DNA from: Campylorhamphus procurvoides
Taxonomy: Eukaryota; Chordata; Aves; Passeriformes; Dendrocolaptidae
Assembly: GCA_013396655.1 (NCBI GenBank)
Contig: WBMV01007388.1
Span: 640,284-704,283, forward strand
Direction: 5' to 3'
Length of the DNA stretch: 64,000 bases
The position numbers were made by a program, and so were the translations under genes. The notes under the pieces are model-generated. The model saw only the letters and a list, made by a program, of their open reading frames with translations, ran no database searches and had not been told where the DNA came from. Below, piece by piece: positions 13,738 through 26,706 of the stretch. The first letter of the stretch is position 1. Each line of letters begins with the position of its first letter.

Positions 13738-14309
13738 TAGGGAGAGCTGGTGCTCCACAGGTTGGGACCCAGCTCCTTTATTGTGTGCGGTTTCAGTCAC
13801 CTCAATATAAGAAAGATATTAAACCATTAGAGAGTATCCAAAGGAGGGCAATGAAGATGGTGAAGGGCCTTGAGGCGAAGCTGTATGAGGAGTGGCTGAG
13901 GTCACTTGGTCTGTTCCATCTGGAGAAGAGGAGACTGAGAGGAGACCTCATTGCAGTCTGCAACTTCCTTGTGAGGGGAAGATGAGGAGCAGGCACTGAT
14001 CTCTTCTTTGTGGTGACCAGTGACAGGATTCGAGGGAATGGCCTGAAGTTGTGTCAGGGGACATCTAGGTTGGGTATTAGAAAGAGGTTCTTCACCCAGA
14101 GGGTGGTTGGGCACTGGAAGAGGCTCCCCAGGGAAGTGTTGCTCAGCACCAAGTCTGACAGAGTTCAAGAAGCATTTGGATGATACTCTCAGGCACATGG
14201 TGTGACTCTTGGGGATGGTCCTGTGCAGGGCCAGGAGTTGGACTCAATGATCCTTGTGGGTCCCTTCCAACTCAGCATATTCAGTGATTCCATTACTCTG
14301 TGATTCTTG
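13738..14309 (+). mobile_element. CR1 retrotransposon, ORF2 C-terminal remnant plus 3' end
   Basis: This is a 5'-truncated CR1 on the plus strand. From about 13753 to 13985 the translation resembles the C-terminus of the CR1 ORF2 reverse transcriptase protein ([14 protein letters not shown], then [16 protein letters not shown], then [18 protein letters not shown]). The frame then stops at a premature TGA after LVRGR. The rest continues as decayed coding and 3' UTR sequence with GGACTCAATGATCCTTGTGG, and ends in degenerate octamers (TTCAGTGATTCCATTACTCTGTGATTC). The copy is dead. The 5' border is approximate. Confidence 0.92.
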
Positions 14310-17300
14310 GGCAAACCTCTGTGACTCTTATTGGTCCTGCTAATTCTTGCCCTTTATACGCTTTCCAATCTCTGTTGTCCAGGCTTATAAAAAGGTAGCC
14401 CTTGCAGGTCAGAAGTCACACTGACCTAGAACTCAATTAGAGTAGAAATCATGGATTTCCCCAAGTAGAGATGTTACTGATATTTTGTATTGAAGTGGTA
14501 CGTTCGGGCCCAGCAACCACACAGCTTGGCGGCTGTTCAAAAATACTGTCAGATTTTGTCAAGCAAGCTGTGCACATCAATTGCAATTAAAACACAGATG
14601 GGATGGACAGAGGAAAACAGCTGAAACTGGAATCTACCTTAAACTCATCTAGATGGGGAACTTGACTGGGGTTCAAGCACAACAGGGTATATATGATCTG
14701 CCTTGTCGTGTCTACCAAGCAGGGGGTCAACTATGCTTAATCTGATGGAAAACACAGGCCTGACAGATGCCTGGAGATACCAGCAGTGATGAAAGTATGG
14801 GCATGACACTCTATTCTTTGCTGAAGAAAAGCTGCAGCCCAGATTAGATGCCTTTCCCAGCTTTAAAGAGGGCCTTATTAGGAACTGAAAGGTATATACT
14901 CTTCCCTATGTTTTCCTTCATCACTATCCCACTCTCAGGCAGCCCCTAACGCTTACATGAAATCATGACAACAACTCATTCTTAAATGCAGTGTTCAACC
15001 ACTTCACGGAGCTGAAATGAAGGACTTTCTCTACATTAGTAATTGCATAGAAGTACCACTATTAATCCTCTGCAAGATCCCAAAGAGCAGTCCTTTGGGG
15101 GCAAAATCATTACTTGCAGTCCACAAACGAGGAAAGTGATGGGCAAAACCCAGAGTCCCCCGAGACCTCAGTTTTGCACTCTGACTGACACAGCACAGAA
15201 TTGCTCACTTGTAAGAGGTGCTAAAATCTTTGAAACAGAAACTCAATTGAATTCTACATAAATAGAAAAGGGAAAAAAATAAGGCAACAACATGTAAAAG
15301 CAAAATTGTGTGGGAGCAGGGCCGGGACACTGCTGCAGTTTCAAGAGAGAAGAAATTCCATCATCTTACAAGTCTTTATGCCTGGGGGTATGTCCACCAC
15401 AAACTGCATTTGCTTAGGAAAAAAGAAAAAAGGTGAAACCTTGCTTGCACAATGGTAAATGTACAGATGCTGTGTTGGCAGAGGCTGATATTTACCTGAT
15501 GCACCACCCACCTCTGTCTCTCCACACACAGATGAGTTGCACCCAAAAGACATCCAGAGGTGACCTCAGAACAGCACTTCAAATTAATAACATTCTATAA
15601 AAATGTATGCTTTTACTTGTTTAAATGCAAAGGATCTGGAAAAAAATTATATGTGTATGGTTGTCTCAGATAATAATATGATAATACCCCAGGCATCTAT
15701 CAGCTTTACTTTTGTGATTATCATGAGAATCTCTATGTTCTGACCATTTTTCAGCATCCTCATTATTATATTCTTGTTTCTTTGCTATATGGCAATAGTT
15801 TGTGACTTACAACAGTAGAGAGACTTGCCCATTGATATCAACAGAGAGGTGAGAGTTAAGCTAATGCTCTGTCTCTGAATTTTAATTTATAATTGATGAA
15901 ATCTTGTATGCTCTACCATCCCTGGAAATATCTACTGGGTTTGATGCTGGTTCTGCCACCCTTAGGTAGGATAAACGAAAATTTAGATAATTTACATTAT
16001 TTGAATCTGAACTAACATTTAAAAGTATATTAAAATCTTGCCAGCTGGTAGAAAAGTGTGTCTTCAAGGAAGCAAGGAAGACATAATTTTTTGCTGTCCC
16101 TCCACAAACAAGCATTTCACTTACAAGGAGTTTGTTAATAAAAAAGCTTCTGGGTTTTTTTTTGTTGTTTCTACTTTTCCAGCCCCTTTCATTCTTTCAT
16201 ACTCTCATTATTGTAATTTCCTTTTGCCTGGATAAAAATCCTTTCTGATCATCTTTATTAACGATGGATGAGACCATGATTTCCAAGGAAATTGTTGTTT
16301 TCTAACCATGTATAAGTATGAAAGCAATATACTGTGGCTCCTGGAAAACCCAAGTACCAAGAAAGACAGCTGCCCAGGTCTGAAAGAAAATACATTGTTC
16401 CAGTACATCTGGCCAAAACATGAGCACAAGTATAGTCTTTCTTTCTTTATGCTGTCTTGCAGATAGACACATACACATCCAGAAAACTGGAAAACTAAAC
16501 CTTAAAACCTGACACTTACACAGTTAACATTTTACATGTTCACTTACACAGGCATCTGATTAAAAATGCAAATGAATCTGGCTTCAATGAGATGCTGACC
16601 TGAGATCAAGCTTTCTGAAGACAGGCTATTTCCACTTTCTTCTGAAGAATGAAAAAAAGAGTTGAGAGTTTTTATTCACCTGGTTGAAACAAAAAAAAAA
16701 TGTGCAAGAACTATTTATAAATATGTATGAATAAATATTTAATTATATATGTGCTGAATGGTTTAACTGTTGTTCAGCAAATACATAATTTGTTAATTTT
16801 GCCTGCTTCTACTAAATAATTTATTCATCAGATCAGCTTTTTTAATATTCACTAGATGATCGGCTGATCAAATCCTGTTAGCTGAATATGTTATTTGATT
16901 TTTTTTGCCCTTTTCAAAAATCACTTAGTCTATTGGAAGAACATTGTGGTGATTTATTAGCAGTATATTCCATCCAGTCCATGGTGACATTCTTCAAGAG
17001 TACTGTCCAAAGACAGTAGAATTCTTGCTCCTGCCATATGATATTAACCTTTTGTAATCCTGACACATATTAGATGTCTTTGGCCAGGGAAATAAAACCT
17101 GATGTCCAATAGCACCCTTTTGTGTTACAAATTCATGACAATACATTTATGGTATGTTTTATTTTTCATTTGATGACTGAGTATTGAATTATTTAGATTA
17201 GCTACATCAATCAGTCCTATATTCTGCTTCATCCAAGTGTCTTCCCTGCAGTTTGTTCTATAATGTGTCTCTACAAAGGATTTCTTCTAACCTCTAAAAC

Positions 17301-20300
17301 TGCCATGTAGCTTCAGAGATACCCTGACATTACACTGTGGAACAAGATGGAGAAAGGACAGTGTCTAATCGTTTACAAGCCTACCTTGAAGTCAATCATC
17401 TTATAGCGCTTTATAGCTAGAAAAGGTCTTCTTACACTTAGCACTTGAAAGGGGAGATGCTTAGCTTTCTATTATACTGTCTTAATACCCACAGAGGTCT
17501 GCAGAGATCAGGAAGTAAAGCCATGGTGTCATTATGTGTGGAAAACTGTTTTATGTTTTTATAGTATTCTTTCACATTTTCATAATTTTTAAATCTTCTG
17601 AGGACATACTTTTCCCCTTAAGTTGATGAAGCCTAAATATTTGAATAAGGCTAGCTTTGTGAAAAAGGAAGCTGCAAAAAAATAATTTCAATTCAGTTTA
17701 AAAAAAACCCAAACCAAACTTCTCAAGATAATAATCTATAACACTCCTGTATGACTTATAGTAAATACCAAATAAACAGTAGGGCAGTGACACTCCAAAA
17801 CTTTGAGACCACCACTCTGAACTAACCTGTGTAACTCTGAGCCAGTGCCAGTCAAGACTCATGCTAACGTCTAGTACTCAGATGTGTGTGTGTGCCACAG
17901 TCTGTGTGCTACAGCCTAATGTATTCTATATTTCAATATGCTTGCATATGTAATAGGCTATATAATATTCCATACAAAAATTGCATTAAGAAAATGTTAA
18001 AGTTGCCTAGTTCGGCATTTAAAAGTCAGGAAATAAAATTAAAGTTGTACATGCAACATTAACTCTGTTCCCTAGTGCATTTGCCTATGATACAGTCTAA
18101 TTACATGATCAAATATTATTTCTCAGATTATACAGTATAATATCCACACTTTTTTCATCTTGCAGAGTGTGAGGTGAATTAGGCAGAATCCAGCTAGATT
18201 TCTATAAACCTCCATATAACAGGCTGTAAATAAACATGGACTTGTCAGCTTGGAGAAGGGATAACTGAAAAGCGTTGTAAAAAGGGTTGTAACAAGGGGT
18301 TATAGAAGGATAAATGGTGTAGGAAAGGTGAATGAAGAGTGATAATTCAATCGTGAAAGCTGGGGGACATTCATTCAACTAGCAAGTTTAAAACAAGTTT
18401 ATTTTACATGCCACATGCATGAACTCACCACCACAGACTGTTAAGAAGATCTGAAGTATAATGCATCCAAAAGATATCAGAGAAATGCATAGAGCATAGG
18501 GCTATTGCTGACTATTATGTGGGAATTACAGATACAATGCCCATGCCAAGAAGTTGCTAAATTATTGATGACCATAAGCTGGATCACGTGTGAAGGGCTC
18601 ATTTAATTTTTTTTCTGTTCTTTCTCTAAACAACCACTGCTAACCATGCTTTCAAATCATTGAAGTTACAAGTATTTCCATACAAAGTAATGATGATGAT
18701 GACAGCAATAACCTAGATCTGGGATCCCTGCCACAGGGAAAGGAGAGATGAGTATAACCCCTTGGTTTAACTGTTTACCCTCTGAGAACCCCATCCTCAG
18801 AACTGCTTCTTTCTGGAGATGTTTCTATACACATCAATAATCCAGTGACACCAGCCTAAAAACTCTGCAGGACTGACTCTGTAAGATTTCATTCCTGTTT
18901 ACTGCTCCACACTCAAACAGGATCTTACTTTAGATCTGTAGAACTGGGTGTTTAAAGCACTGTGAGGAGGACAACTGATTCCCTTTTGATATTTCTCTGC
19001 AGTTTGAGGCACATATACCTGTACCTCAGTGTCTTCTCTTGCTGACTCAAGTGCTGGAGGTGCTGGTTGTGAGATTGTTGCAATACACTGCTGTCTGCGA
19101 TAGGGTACCCTTGGTGGGCCAGCCAATGGTGGTAAGCAATTCTGGGGGCTCTGGACCAGAGACACCCAAAGGAGCATAGGAGTTGACGCACTCTCCAAGT
19201 ACAGGCTGTGTTCCCACATGGAGTGGGAAACTTAAGTGGGGTTGTTTTCCTATGACATGGGAGAGTTATGTCAGACAAAAAGAAGGTGAAGGTGACAGCC
19301 ATGTGATAGACCATTTTCACAATAAATTCCATTTATCTTGCATATATTATCTGCCTGCTTCACCTGCGCTGTGACTGCTAATTCATTTCTACCAAGAGCC
19401 TTTTTCTTATGCTAATGAGCTTCTTTAAACAATTGTTGTTAAAAACTGACTGAGTTGCTAGAGAAATGAGCCTTTCTTTTCCCAAAATGCAGAATAGTCC
19501 TTCCTTTACTCCCTGACAGGCCTGAAATGACAGTGTTGTTCCACTGGAGGTTTAAGGTCTGTTATTTCACTCTTTGTTGGGTCTAGGAGTCAGTATTTCA
19601 CATAGTTAAAGATCAAGAAATATTAGTTCTGGAAATTAGATTTTGAGGAAGTCTTGACAGATAGCAAGGTATTATGTATAATTAACACTAAATAATCTAC
19701 AATTAGAAGATTATGCAAGTACAAAGGTTATTTTGGGAAATGAATGATACTTTGGAAAATATATGAGTGATGATTTTTACTCCCTCTGAAGTCTGAGGTT
19801 CTTCATGCTTTCACAGATAAAGCAATATAAAAGTGTCAGTTTTCACTTTAAAAGACCTGAATTCTTAATTTTGCATTCTGTAAAATGTCTGTAACTACCT
19901 GTAATGCAGATCTATATGTAACATCTGAAGATTACATATGGGTGATATACCAAATAAAAAAACTGTTCTGTCGTTATTGAGAGATGTAGTTTTCTGCCTG
20001 TGTGCAAAACTTCCTTGATGTTTACATCTGCTGTGCTCTGGTGATTCATACAATATGATTTTCAAGCAGAGAGGGGAAAAGTAAATGTGAGAGGAGTCAC
20101 AGTCTCATTGTAAGGACACGAACTTCAAGTGCTGACTATATGCAGCTGACCCATTGCTTACCAATATGCTAAAAAAAAGAGGTCATTAGTAGCTTGGCAC
20201 GGGTTGCTTTGCTGTTTTTGTGGGGTGTAAAATGCAGGCATTGTAGAAACACTTTGCACTGGAACAAATCACAACAACCCCAGCACTGGGGAATGTAACT

Positions 20301-23300
20301 CTGCATCCTATTTCACATCTTTAATGCAGAGATCGTAAACAACCCTTTGTCTTTCTGTTTCATATTTCAAGAATAATTTTCTTTCCCAAATTGGAGACTA
20401 CCATTCCAATAATGGGTAGACAAGATACTGCCGAGCTTTTTATCTCTGTAAGAGACCCAGCTACCAGCAGCTAGTGCCTCTGGAGAGCTTGGCAGCCTTG
20501 CTCTGCTCACAGTCCGTCTATGGGGACCTGTATGAGTTCTCTGTGGACTCTTCCCTTCTTGCACAAAGAATTTCCTTTCAAAATAAGAACCCTGGAGTTA
20601 TTCAACACTCAGCTCTGCTTGCTGATATTCCCTTCAGGGCCAGATCTGTGGAGGACAGCTGTCCTGGAGGGCTGAGATAGTTGGAAACAGCTCTGTCTCC
20701 CAAGATGTGTCTGCAGTCCCTCTTCCCTACTCTGTTCCATTACACTTGTGCCTTGACATGTGTGAGATTTGGCACCTGCCTTGCAGATGACAAGATTAAT
20801 TTAGGCAAATAGAAAAATACAAATAAAACATGCTCTGGTAATACATAGTACCGAGACAAAGGGATAATGCCCAAGTATGAAGTGATATGGTTTAATGGGC
20901 CTGGGTGGTATTGGGTCAAAGTTTGGACTTAATCTCATGTCTGGCATGGAAAGGTTTAACATGTGGCTGTCCATGTTCAAGGCAGCTGGTGTTCTTTGCA
21001 GGTGGAATGGTGCTTTGCATTGGCCATGCATGAGCCATGTCTGTGCAGTTTATACACCGTTAGTTTCTGTGCTATAAACTCAGTCTTAACTTGGTACTAG
21101 TTAAATTCCCTACTTAGGTCAAATGAATCATCATGCCAGAATGGAAAGCTTCTGCCATCTTTTCCTTTTCTTCTCACATTTACTCTCCTTTTGTTTTCCT
21201 TTTGTTTTGTGATACTTGATTTACTGGTTAATGCCTCAAAACATACAGTCTGAGGTAGCAAAATTAGTGGGAGAAGGTTGCATCAAGGATTTTGGACTCT
21301 ACCATCCTTTAGTAAATCACACCAGCCATTTTAAGATTGATCCCAGCCCTCTGACTGGTCCCATCACCACGGTTTTTGTGCTTGTAGCCTGGTACAGTCA
21401 GAATAAGGAAAGAACGCAGTCCTATGATATAGCTGGGCAATATTTGATCCTGCAAGTCTGCAAGCTGCTCTGTCCATAAGCGTCAGAAAAAGAAGCCATA
21501 TTCAAATGCCTGAGACCTCACAGTCTTGCACTATAGGAGAAAGCAACCACAGACTGCTATTTTGAATACTGGGGACAAAACAAAGTATTTAAAGAGGCAA
21601 GAACTTGTGGATTCATTTGTTCAAGCAAACAGACATTAAATGTTTGCAAAGCGTTTTTTCTTCATAACATTAGACTTAATGGGAATAAATTAGCTGAAAG
21701 ACAAGATTGCAAGAATGGTAACAGCAGGATTCTGTATGAGTTTCGAGTTCAGAGAGTATTTTTTCTGCTCCTTCATAAAAGAAAAAGCTCATAATGTATA
21801 ATTTCTATGGCATTGTAAGCAAATAAAAGATGACAAAAATCTTTGCCCTTTACATTGAATAAAGTTAGATGATGTGCAGGCACACGAGATATAACTGAAC
21901 TACAACATTCTTCAGGGCTGGCAAAGTTCTTGTAAGCTAGGACTTCTTTAGTCAACAGGATGGACCTGGTTATAACAAGTTAGCAGATGTTACATGACCC
22001 AGATTCTGTGTTAAATGGGTCAAATATTGGTATTGGGTGTGAGAAAATAAAAATAAGCTACAGAGAGAGTATTAATAAGACATTCACTGGAAAAAACAGG
22101 TGAAACTGTATCAAAACTTTGAAGGGAGCAGTAGGGTTGTGGGGTAGTTCAATATCTGATATCAAAACCGATATCAGTAGAGAGTTTTTACTTCACCTGA
22201 GAAGACAGGTATCTCAGACCCTAAGTGTTCAAGCTATCCCCATCAGAATATTCACTGACATCCAGCTGCATGCTGTGATGCAAATGAAATGGCTCTGATG
22301 CTTAGTCCTTCAATGCCGCATTTCTAAATTTGCTGAATTAAATGGACTTCTGCTATCCCTAGCATTAGACCTCAACCTTATCATGGCAAAGAAACAGCAG
22401 AGGATATATAATTTCAAAACTATTATGTGATCTTGTGTAGTCAGTATATATTGTGGGCTCAGCTCTTCCAAAAAGTGAGGTTTAGGGATTTGCCTCAGAC
22501 CACAAAATAAAGCTGGCAGAGGAGAATATGATTTAGGATCAACCACCTAACATATGGCACTTACTTCTCCATCCTATGCTGCTCCTTGATCATGCTAAGT
22601 TAGTCACAGCTCTAGCAGCAGAAATAGGAGGAGTTGTTTATTATCCTCAGCATAGTGATGATACCTCAGGTCACAGTGATAAGTAATTGAAGCAACAGGG
22701 GTCTTAGAGATACTTAAAAGGAGAGATCTTAAAATACACAGAAACTGGTGTAGTCAAATGGAATGGGTATCTAATAAATTGACAGCTATTTGCAGGATAA
22801 CACTACAGCCCAAACCCAATCATTTCAGAGACTTTCACAGTACCACTTGGTATTCTTCAGAATGTAAAACTCCATCAAGATGAGGATAAAATAATAGCAA
22901 TAATAGCAACAACAACAACAGTAATAGTAATAATAATTTATTCACACATACATTTGCTTAAAGGGATTTCCACTTCTAAATGCAGGGAGGTGACAAGTAG
23001 TTTTAACACCAAGGTGTAACAACATCACATTCAATTAAGGACCTAGTGCTATGTGGTGCTGAGTATGGTCTAAAAGTGATGAGAAGTTAATCAGGTAAAT
23101 AGCGATCTTTATAAATACTGTTGACTTAATGTATCATGTTCTTCTGGCCTGAAAATATGTTATGTCATACTGACTACAGATTTTGAGACTGAAAACAAAA
23201 CAAAGTGATTTCTCTTCAATTGTATTTGCCCTAAGCACACTTCATGGAGCCCTCATCTGAGGAAGGAATGATACAATCTTCAGAGTAAGTCTTATGCCAT

Positions 23301-24006
23301 CAGATCCACAGATAAGTATTTCTCCGGTTTTTATTAAATGAAATTGCATTTGATATTTTTCATTTGCCTTTGTGATCTATTAATAACACTTTACCCACCC
23401 GTCAGTCTGTATTTTCTGCATCATTTTATCCAGTTCTTCTTGCTTAAAGATGGCCCTAGAATTTTTAGTGCTATTCCATGTACTGTATGAATTTTGAGCA
23501 TATACTTTATGCAGCTGAGATACATCATACCTAACAGAAAGTTTTGCCAAACCATAGTTTCACATTGTAATGAGATACAGAGAGATTAAGGGTATTTTAG
23601 TACTTTGGCTACTGGATGGCAGATGAAGGGCAATATGATTAAATGCAAGATAAAACTGTGAGCTGAGTGATAAAACCAGACAAGTACATGAAAGATTCTT
23701 CTGTCAAAGGTTTTTCTTATTTTTCATGTAAATATTGCCTGAATGTGCTATTACCGAATCTAAAGTTTATAATTTTGCAGCTAGTAATTCTCCATTAAGG
23801 GTACTGTTTCATTTATCGCTGTGGGGTTGTCTTTGCAAGACTAGGAAACAAGACAGAGTCATATAACAGTAATCTTCCTTAACCCATTCTAACCTGGCTG
23901 TACTGTTTATTTCTAGTAGAGTGCACCATTTGCCAGGGATGGGATCTAGAAAGGTAATACAAGTCCTGCCAGCATGGCTCTCAATGTAGAAAGTCAGTAG
24001 CTGGCT
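14310..24006. other. Intergenic, no gene recognised
   Basis: This is about 9.7 kb of AT-rich sequence up to the second assembly gap. No exon, RNA gene or interspersed repeat could be recognised with confidence. There is a short AT-rich segment around 16700-16760, a small TG run near 17883-17895 and a trinucleotide-rich tract at 22889-22940. Blocks around 16740-17000 and 17940-18180 look enhancer-like, but I cannot support more than that. Confidence 0.55.
22889..22940. repeat. Imperfect AAT/AAC/AGT trinucleotide microsatellite
   Basis: The sequence is a chain of three-base units (ATA ATA GCA ATA ATA GCA then four ACA/AAC units, then GTA ATA GTA ATA ATA). It is about 52 bases long. The mix of interrupted units suggests an old and fairly stable microsatellite. 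Confidence 0.8.
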
Positions 24007-24221
24007 NNNNNNNNNNNNNNNNNNNNNNNNNNNNNNNNNNNNNNNNNNNNNNNNNNNNNNNNNNNNNNNNNNNNNNNNNNNNNNNNNNNNNNNNNNNNNN
24101 NNNNNNNNNNNNNNNNNNNNNNNNNNNNNNNNNNNNNNNNNNNNNNNNNNNNNNNNNNNNNNNNNNNNNNNNNNNNNNNNNNNNNNNNNNNNNNNNNNNN
24201 NNNNNNNNNNNNNNNNNNNNN
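24007..24221. other. Assembly gap, 215 N
   Basis: This is an unbroken run of N. The right flank starts with eight C, a G and five more C, so the break probably formed at a long C/G homopolymer or a G-quadruplex-forming tract. The next 480 bases are moderately GC-richer than the surroundings. The minus-strand open frame that runs through the gap has no recognisable content. Confidence 0.98.
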
Positions 24222-26664
24222 CCCCCCCCGCCCCCGATTTCCAGGCTCTCTAGATCTTCAGTGGGGAGAGATACATATATCTGGTGGGTGGTTAATGTAA
24301 TGGATCCTGGTGCTGTGCTGGGGAGTGCAGTGGCTTTCCCCAGGTTTAGCCCACTGCCCCAGAGTTGCTGGGGAAATGACCCTGGTTTTGAGGATGTCAC
24401 TGTGTAAAGAATGGGGATGTTAACAGTTGGACTTGTCTCTCTGGCAACAGAAATCACAACAGGAAAAACAGAAGAATCCTTGTCCAGCCATATTCCAGTT
24501 CCATTTTTATATCATACTGCAGAAACCCAGTCTGATCCAGGTTTTTGGGATGTGGCTGGGGCACCTGAGCCTTGCACCACCATTGCACACTAGTTCCAAC
24601 AAGGACCAAGGTTTGCGGTGGTTTGGAGAGGTTGCTGGTGTCTCTTACTCAAAGGCCGTGGAGGCTGCCTGCCCGCTGATGCAGCTTTGGAGGGATACAG
24701 TGCTCAGACCATTAGCTACTTGAGAAAATCGTAGGCTCTATGTAAGCTGCAAAAATTACTGGCCAATGAATACATTTTTTCTCAAGCTGTTTATGAACAG
24801 AAAAAAAACAAATCTAAGAAAAAACGGTGATGTGTTGAATACCCTTTGTTTGCTGGGCATTAATGGATATCTGAAGGAGCTGGGTTGCATGACTCATTCA
24901 ATCAAGCTGTAGAGATAATCAAAGGGGGTAAGAAATGTTTCCGAAGGATCCTATTCTGCATTCTTCAAACATCTCAAACTCCCAATGAATTCAGTACAAA
25001 AGAATTAAGATGAAGTTTCCATCCTTGCAGGTCTCCTGTCTCCCTGGTATTTTCTGTACAGCTGAACTGAGACTAAACCATTTCCCAGAGCTCATATGGG
25101 AGCCGCACAACTGTCCCTTTCTGTATGCCATTTGCCACGTGCATTTCCAATCCCTGGGATGGATCCACGCAGTCTGAATGTGACCTGCTGCCTCTCCCCT
25201 GCCACACCTTTCCACAAGGTCCTCCCTGTCACCTGGGGTTGGAGACGTGCTGTGCAGTCCTGGGTGGCTTGGTAACAAGCTATCTGGCTGCTCTTGGTGG
25301 AGTTCTGGGGTCCCTCATGGATATGTGACACCCAGGAGTAAAAGGAAATCATCACTATAAAAAAATAGAATCTGATCTTTTCATGTCTATAATTTGTTCC
25401 TGTGTTTGTGTGTTATTGCATTGCATTAAGCTGCCTCTGAAAACAAAAAGCTACAATTCATAATCAGAGGCAGAGAGACAATAATGCCAGGAATCCCAGA
25501 TTACTGAAAAGGAGAGGAAAAAAACAACACAAAATTGCTGCCTGAGATGATTAAAGACACTTCAACATTTTATAGGGAACAGCCTGCAAAATTGCTACAT
25601 AAAATGGTGGGAGATAAGGCAGAAAAGGAGATGGTTATCAGAGGAAGAAGTTTGGGATATTTTTTGAAAAATAGTCACTACATGAAAATATCCTCTCTTG
25701 TCTCAAAAAAAAAAAAAGGTGCCAAGAGCAGGTATAACCAAGGAACATATAGATGATCAGTGTCCCATGCTTCACTCAATCAGGCAATCAAGATAATTAA
25801 AAAGTATGGGAAAGATTGATTAATGGCCAAGGCAGACATTGAGTTGACCTTTACTTTATTACTACAGCAGTACATTTAAATAGTCTCCACTTAGTAGGGT
25901 TTAAAATAGAAAAGTGCACTGTTATAGATGTAGCAAATGTGTAACTAAGAATGCATGATCTAGCACCCCTATTCTGTAGCTTGCTTCCCACCTTTAGTCT
26001 CCACGCTATCTCATCTGAATATGAGTTTAATTTCTTGAATCCACACTCCATCACTAGTAACTACACTAGTTACTATCTAATCTACACAAATGTATTTAAT
26101 GGTAATAAAATAGTTTAAAATGTTTTTGAATTGAAAATGCTAAAACATAGATGTCAGTGTTACTTTGTGAATTGGCATCACTTTTGTTATGCACAGAAGG
26201 ACAAGGGAAGCTGAACCAGACTCCTCATGCTGGGAGTCCCTGACTCAGTGATAAGTGAGGGAACTTATCCAGGACTTTCTTCTTGATACCTGCTGCTAGG
26301 AGAGCCTGGCATGCCTGAACTTGGGTAACCTGGGCTCCTCCTTTTTTGTGTCAGAGGTTTTGGCTCAGTGACCCTCAGCTGAAGCCAATGGAACAGCCAC
26401 AGCATCAGTGCCAGCAGTGCCAGTGTCAGAGCACAGAGAACAGACAGAATTCTCAAAGTGGAAGAAACTTTGCTAAGGCATCTTTAGAGGTACTAGCCAG
26501 TCTCCTGGGCATGCAGGGAGAGCTACCAAGCAGGCTAGAGGGCAGGAACCATCTTTGGTGGGGAGTGGGTGAGTGCACAGCAGGAAGAGGATATCATGGA
26601 GAGGCTTGCAAGGATTTTTGGTACCCATAAAAAGGGATCCTGAGCCAAAATGTGTGGCTTGCAA

Positions 26665-26706
26665 TGCTCATCTGAGAGGGGAATATGCTCATCTGAGGGG
26701 AAAATA
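26665..26706. repeat. 21-base tandem duplication
   Basis: Two adjacent copies begin TGCTCATCTGAG (26665 and 26686) and differ at only a few positions. No longer array is present. Confidence 0.85.

Noticed and set aside
23981..24457. 158-codon minus-strand frame through the second gap
   Set aside because: Half of it is N. The visible part matches nothing.
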